Origin: Candidatus Phelpsiimicrobium noxiivivens
GTDB taxonomy: Bacteria > Omnitrophota > Gorgyraeia > Velamenicoccales > Velamenicoccaceae
Length of the DNA: 37,941 nucleotides
Direction of reading: 5' to 3'
Assembly (NCBI GenBank): GCA_001873995.1
Contig: MNVR01000012.1
Span: forward strand, 1-37,941
The notes beneath the pieces are model-generated. The model saw nothing but the letters and a program-made list of their open reading frames with translations. It did no database searches and was not told the DNA's origin. The position numbers and the translations under genes are program-made. How positions within the stretch are numbered: the first letter of the stretch is position 1; each line of letters begins with the position of its first letter. Positions 37,915 to 37,941 of this stretch are shown one piece after another.

Positions 37915-37941
37915 TTGACATACTTAAATTTAATTAGTAAA
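37915..37941 (+). promoter_or_regulatory. Promoter at the window edge
   Basis: TTGACA (37915-37920), a 17-bp spacer, then TAAA at the window end. The -10 box is cut off. It should drive a gene beyond the window. Confidence 0.5.

Noticed and set aside
1-37941. tRNA or rRNA genes
   Set aside because: No T-loop GGTTCGAATCC-like sequence with a cloverleaf and no rRNA-like stretch was seen by eye.

Overview
The window is 37.9 kb of bacterial chromosome, moderately AT-leaning, with short intergenic gaps and many 4-base gene overlaps. The gene set fits a diderm: a lipoprotein with a lipobox, an L,D-transpeptidase, secreted proteins and a PilZ-controlled envelope protein. The gene style and the many small hairpin repeats suggest a candidate-phylum bacterium, possibly Omnitrophota. 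That placement is inference, because no rRNA, tRNA or marker comparison was possible.

Layout. 1-1624: an IS256-type insertion sequence. 1691-5634: small and hypothetical genes (43-aa basic protein, two-helix membrane protein, a flavin-reductase fusion), a Trbp111-like tRNA-binding protein, a cysteine-cluster protein and a DUF2156 protein. 5671-5808: a miniature inverted-repeat element. 5829-13852: pabB, pabC, a transglutaminase-like lipoprotein, a TPR protein, an M48 protease and a PilZ/toroid membrane protein. 14013-20052: an endonuclease III relative, era, an M20 peptidase, a PAC2 protein, a HAD phosphatase and an ABC-2 exporter. 20106-22476: a short orphan transcription unit, then an ATP-grasp ligase paired with a lysine-aminomutase-type radical SAM enzyme. 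22663-30574: an EF-G-like GTPase, a YchF relative without its GTP-binding motifs, purH, folC, mnmE and folE. 30590-31757: a broken B12-binding/radical-SAM gene, a PPC-domain protein and a thioredoxin-fold protein. 31764-33942: a REP-associated transposase between inverted repeat arms, and comM, both on the minus strand. 34042-37861: a leader ORF and coiled-coil protein, a divergent PAP2 protein, an L,D-transpeptidase, accA and a PadR regulator.

Functional threads. Folate and one-carbon metabolism recurs: pabB and pabC make p-aminobenzoate, folE starts the pterin branch, folC adds glutamates, and PurH and MnmE use folate cofactors. purH and folE carry the same 42-nt hairpin plus Shine-Dalgarno block. 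Envelope functions form a second thread.

The most unusual feature is the density of small structured repeats. I see a RAYT gene with its palindromic arms and a gene-less derivative 26 kb away, the purH/folE hairpin pair, paired ~110-nt elements before ldt and accA, a four-member hairpin family just upstream of starts, a 132-bp inverted-repeat element, and a compact three-way-junction RNA candidate with a terminator.
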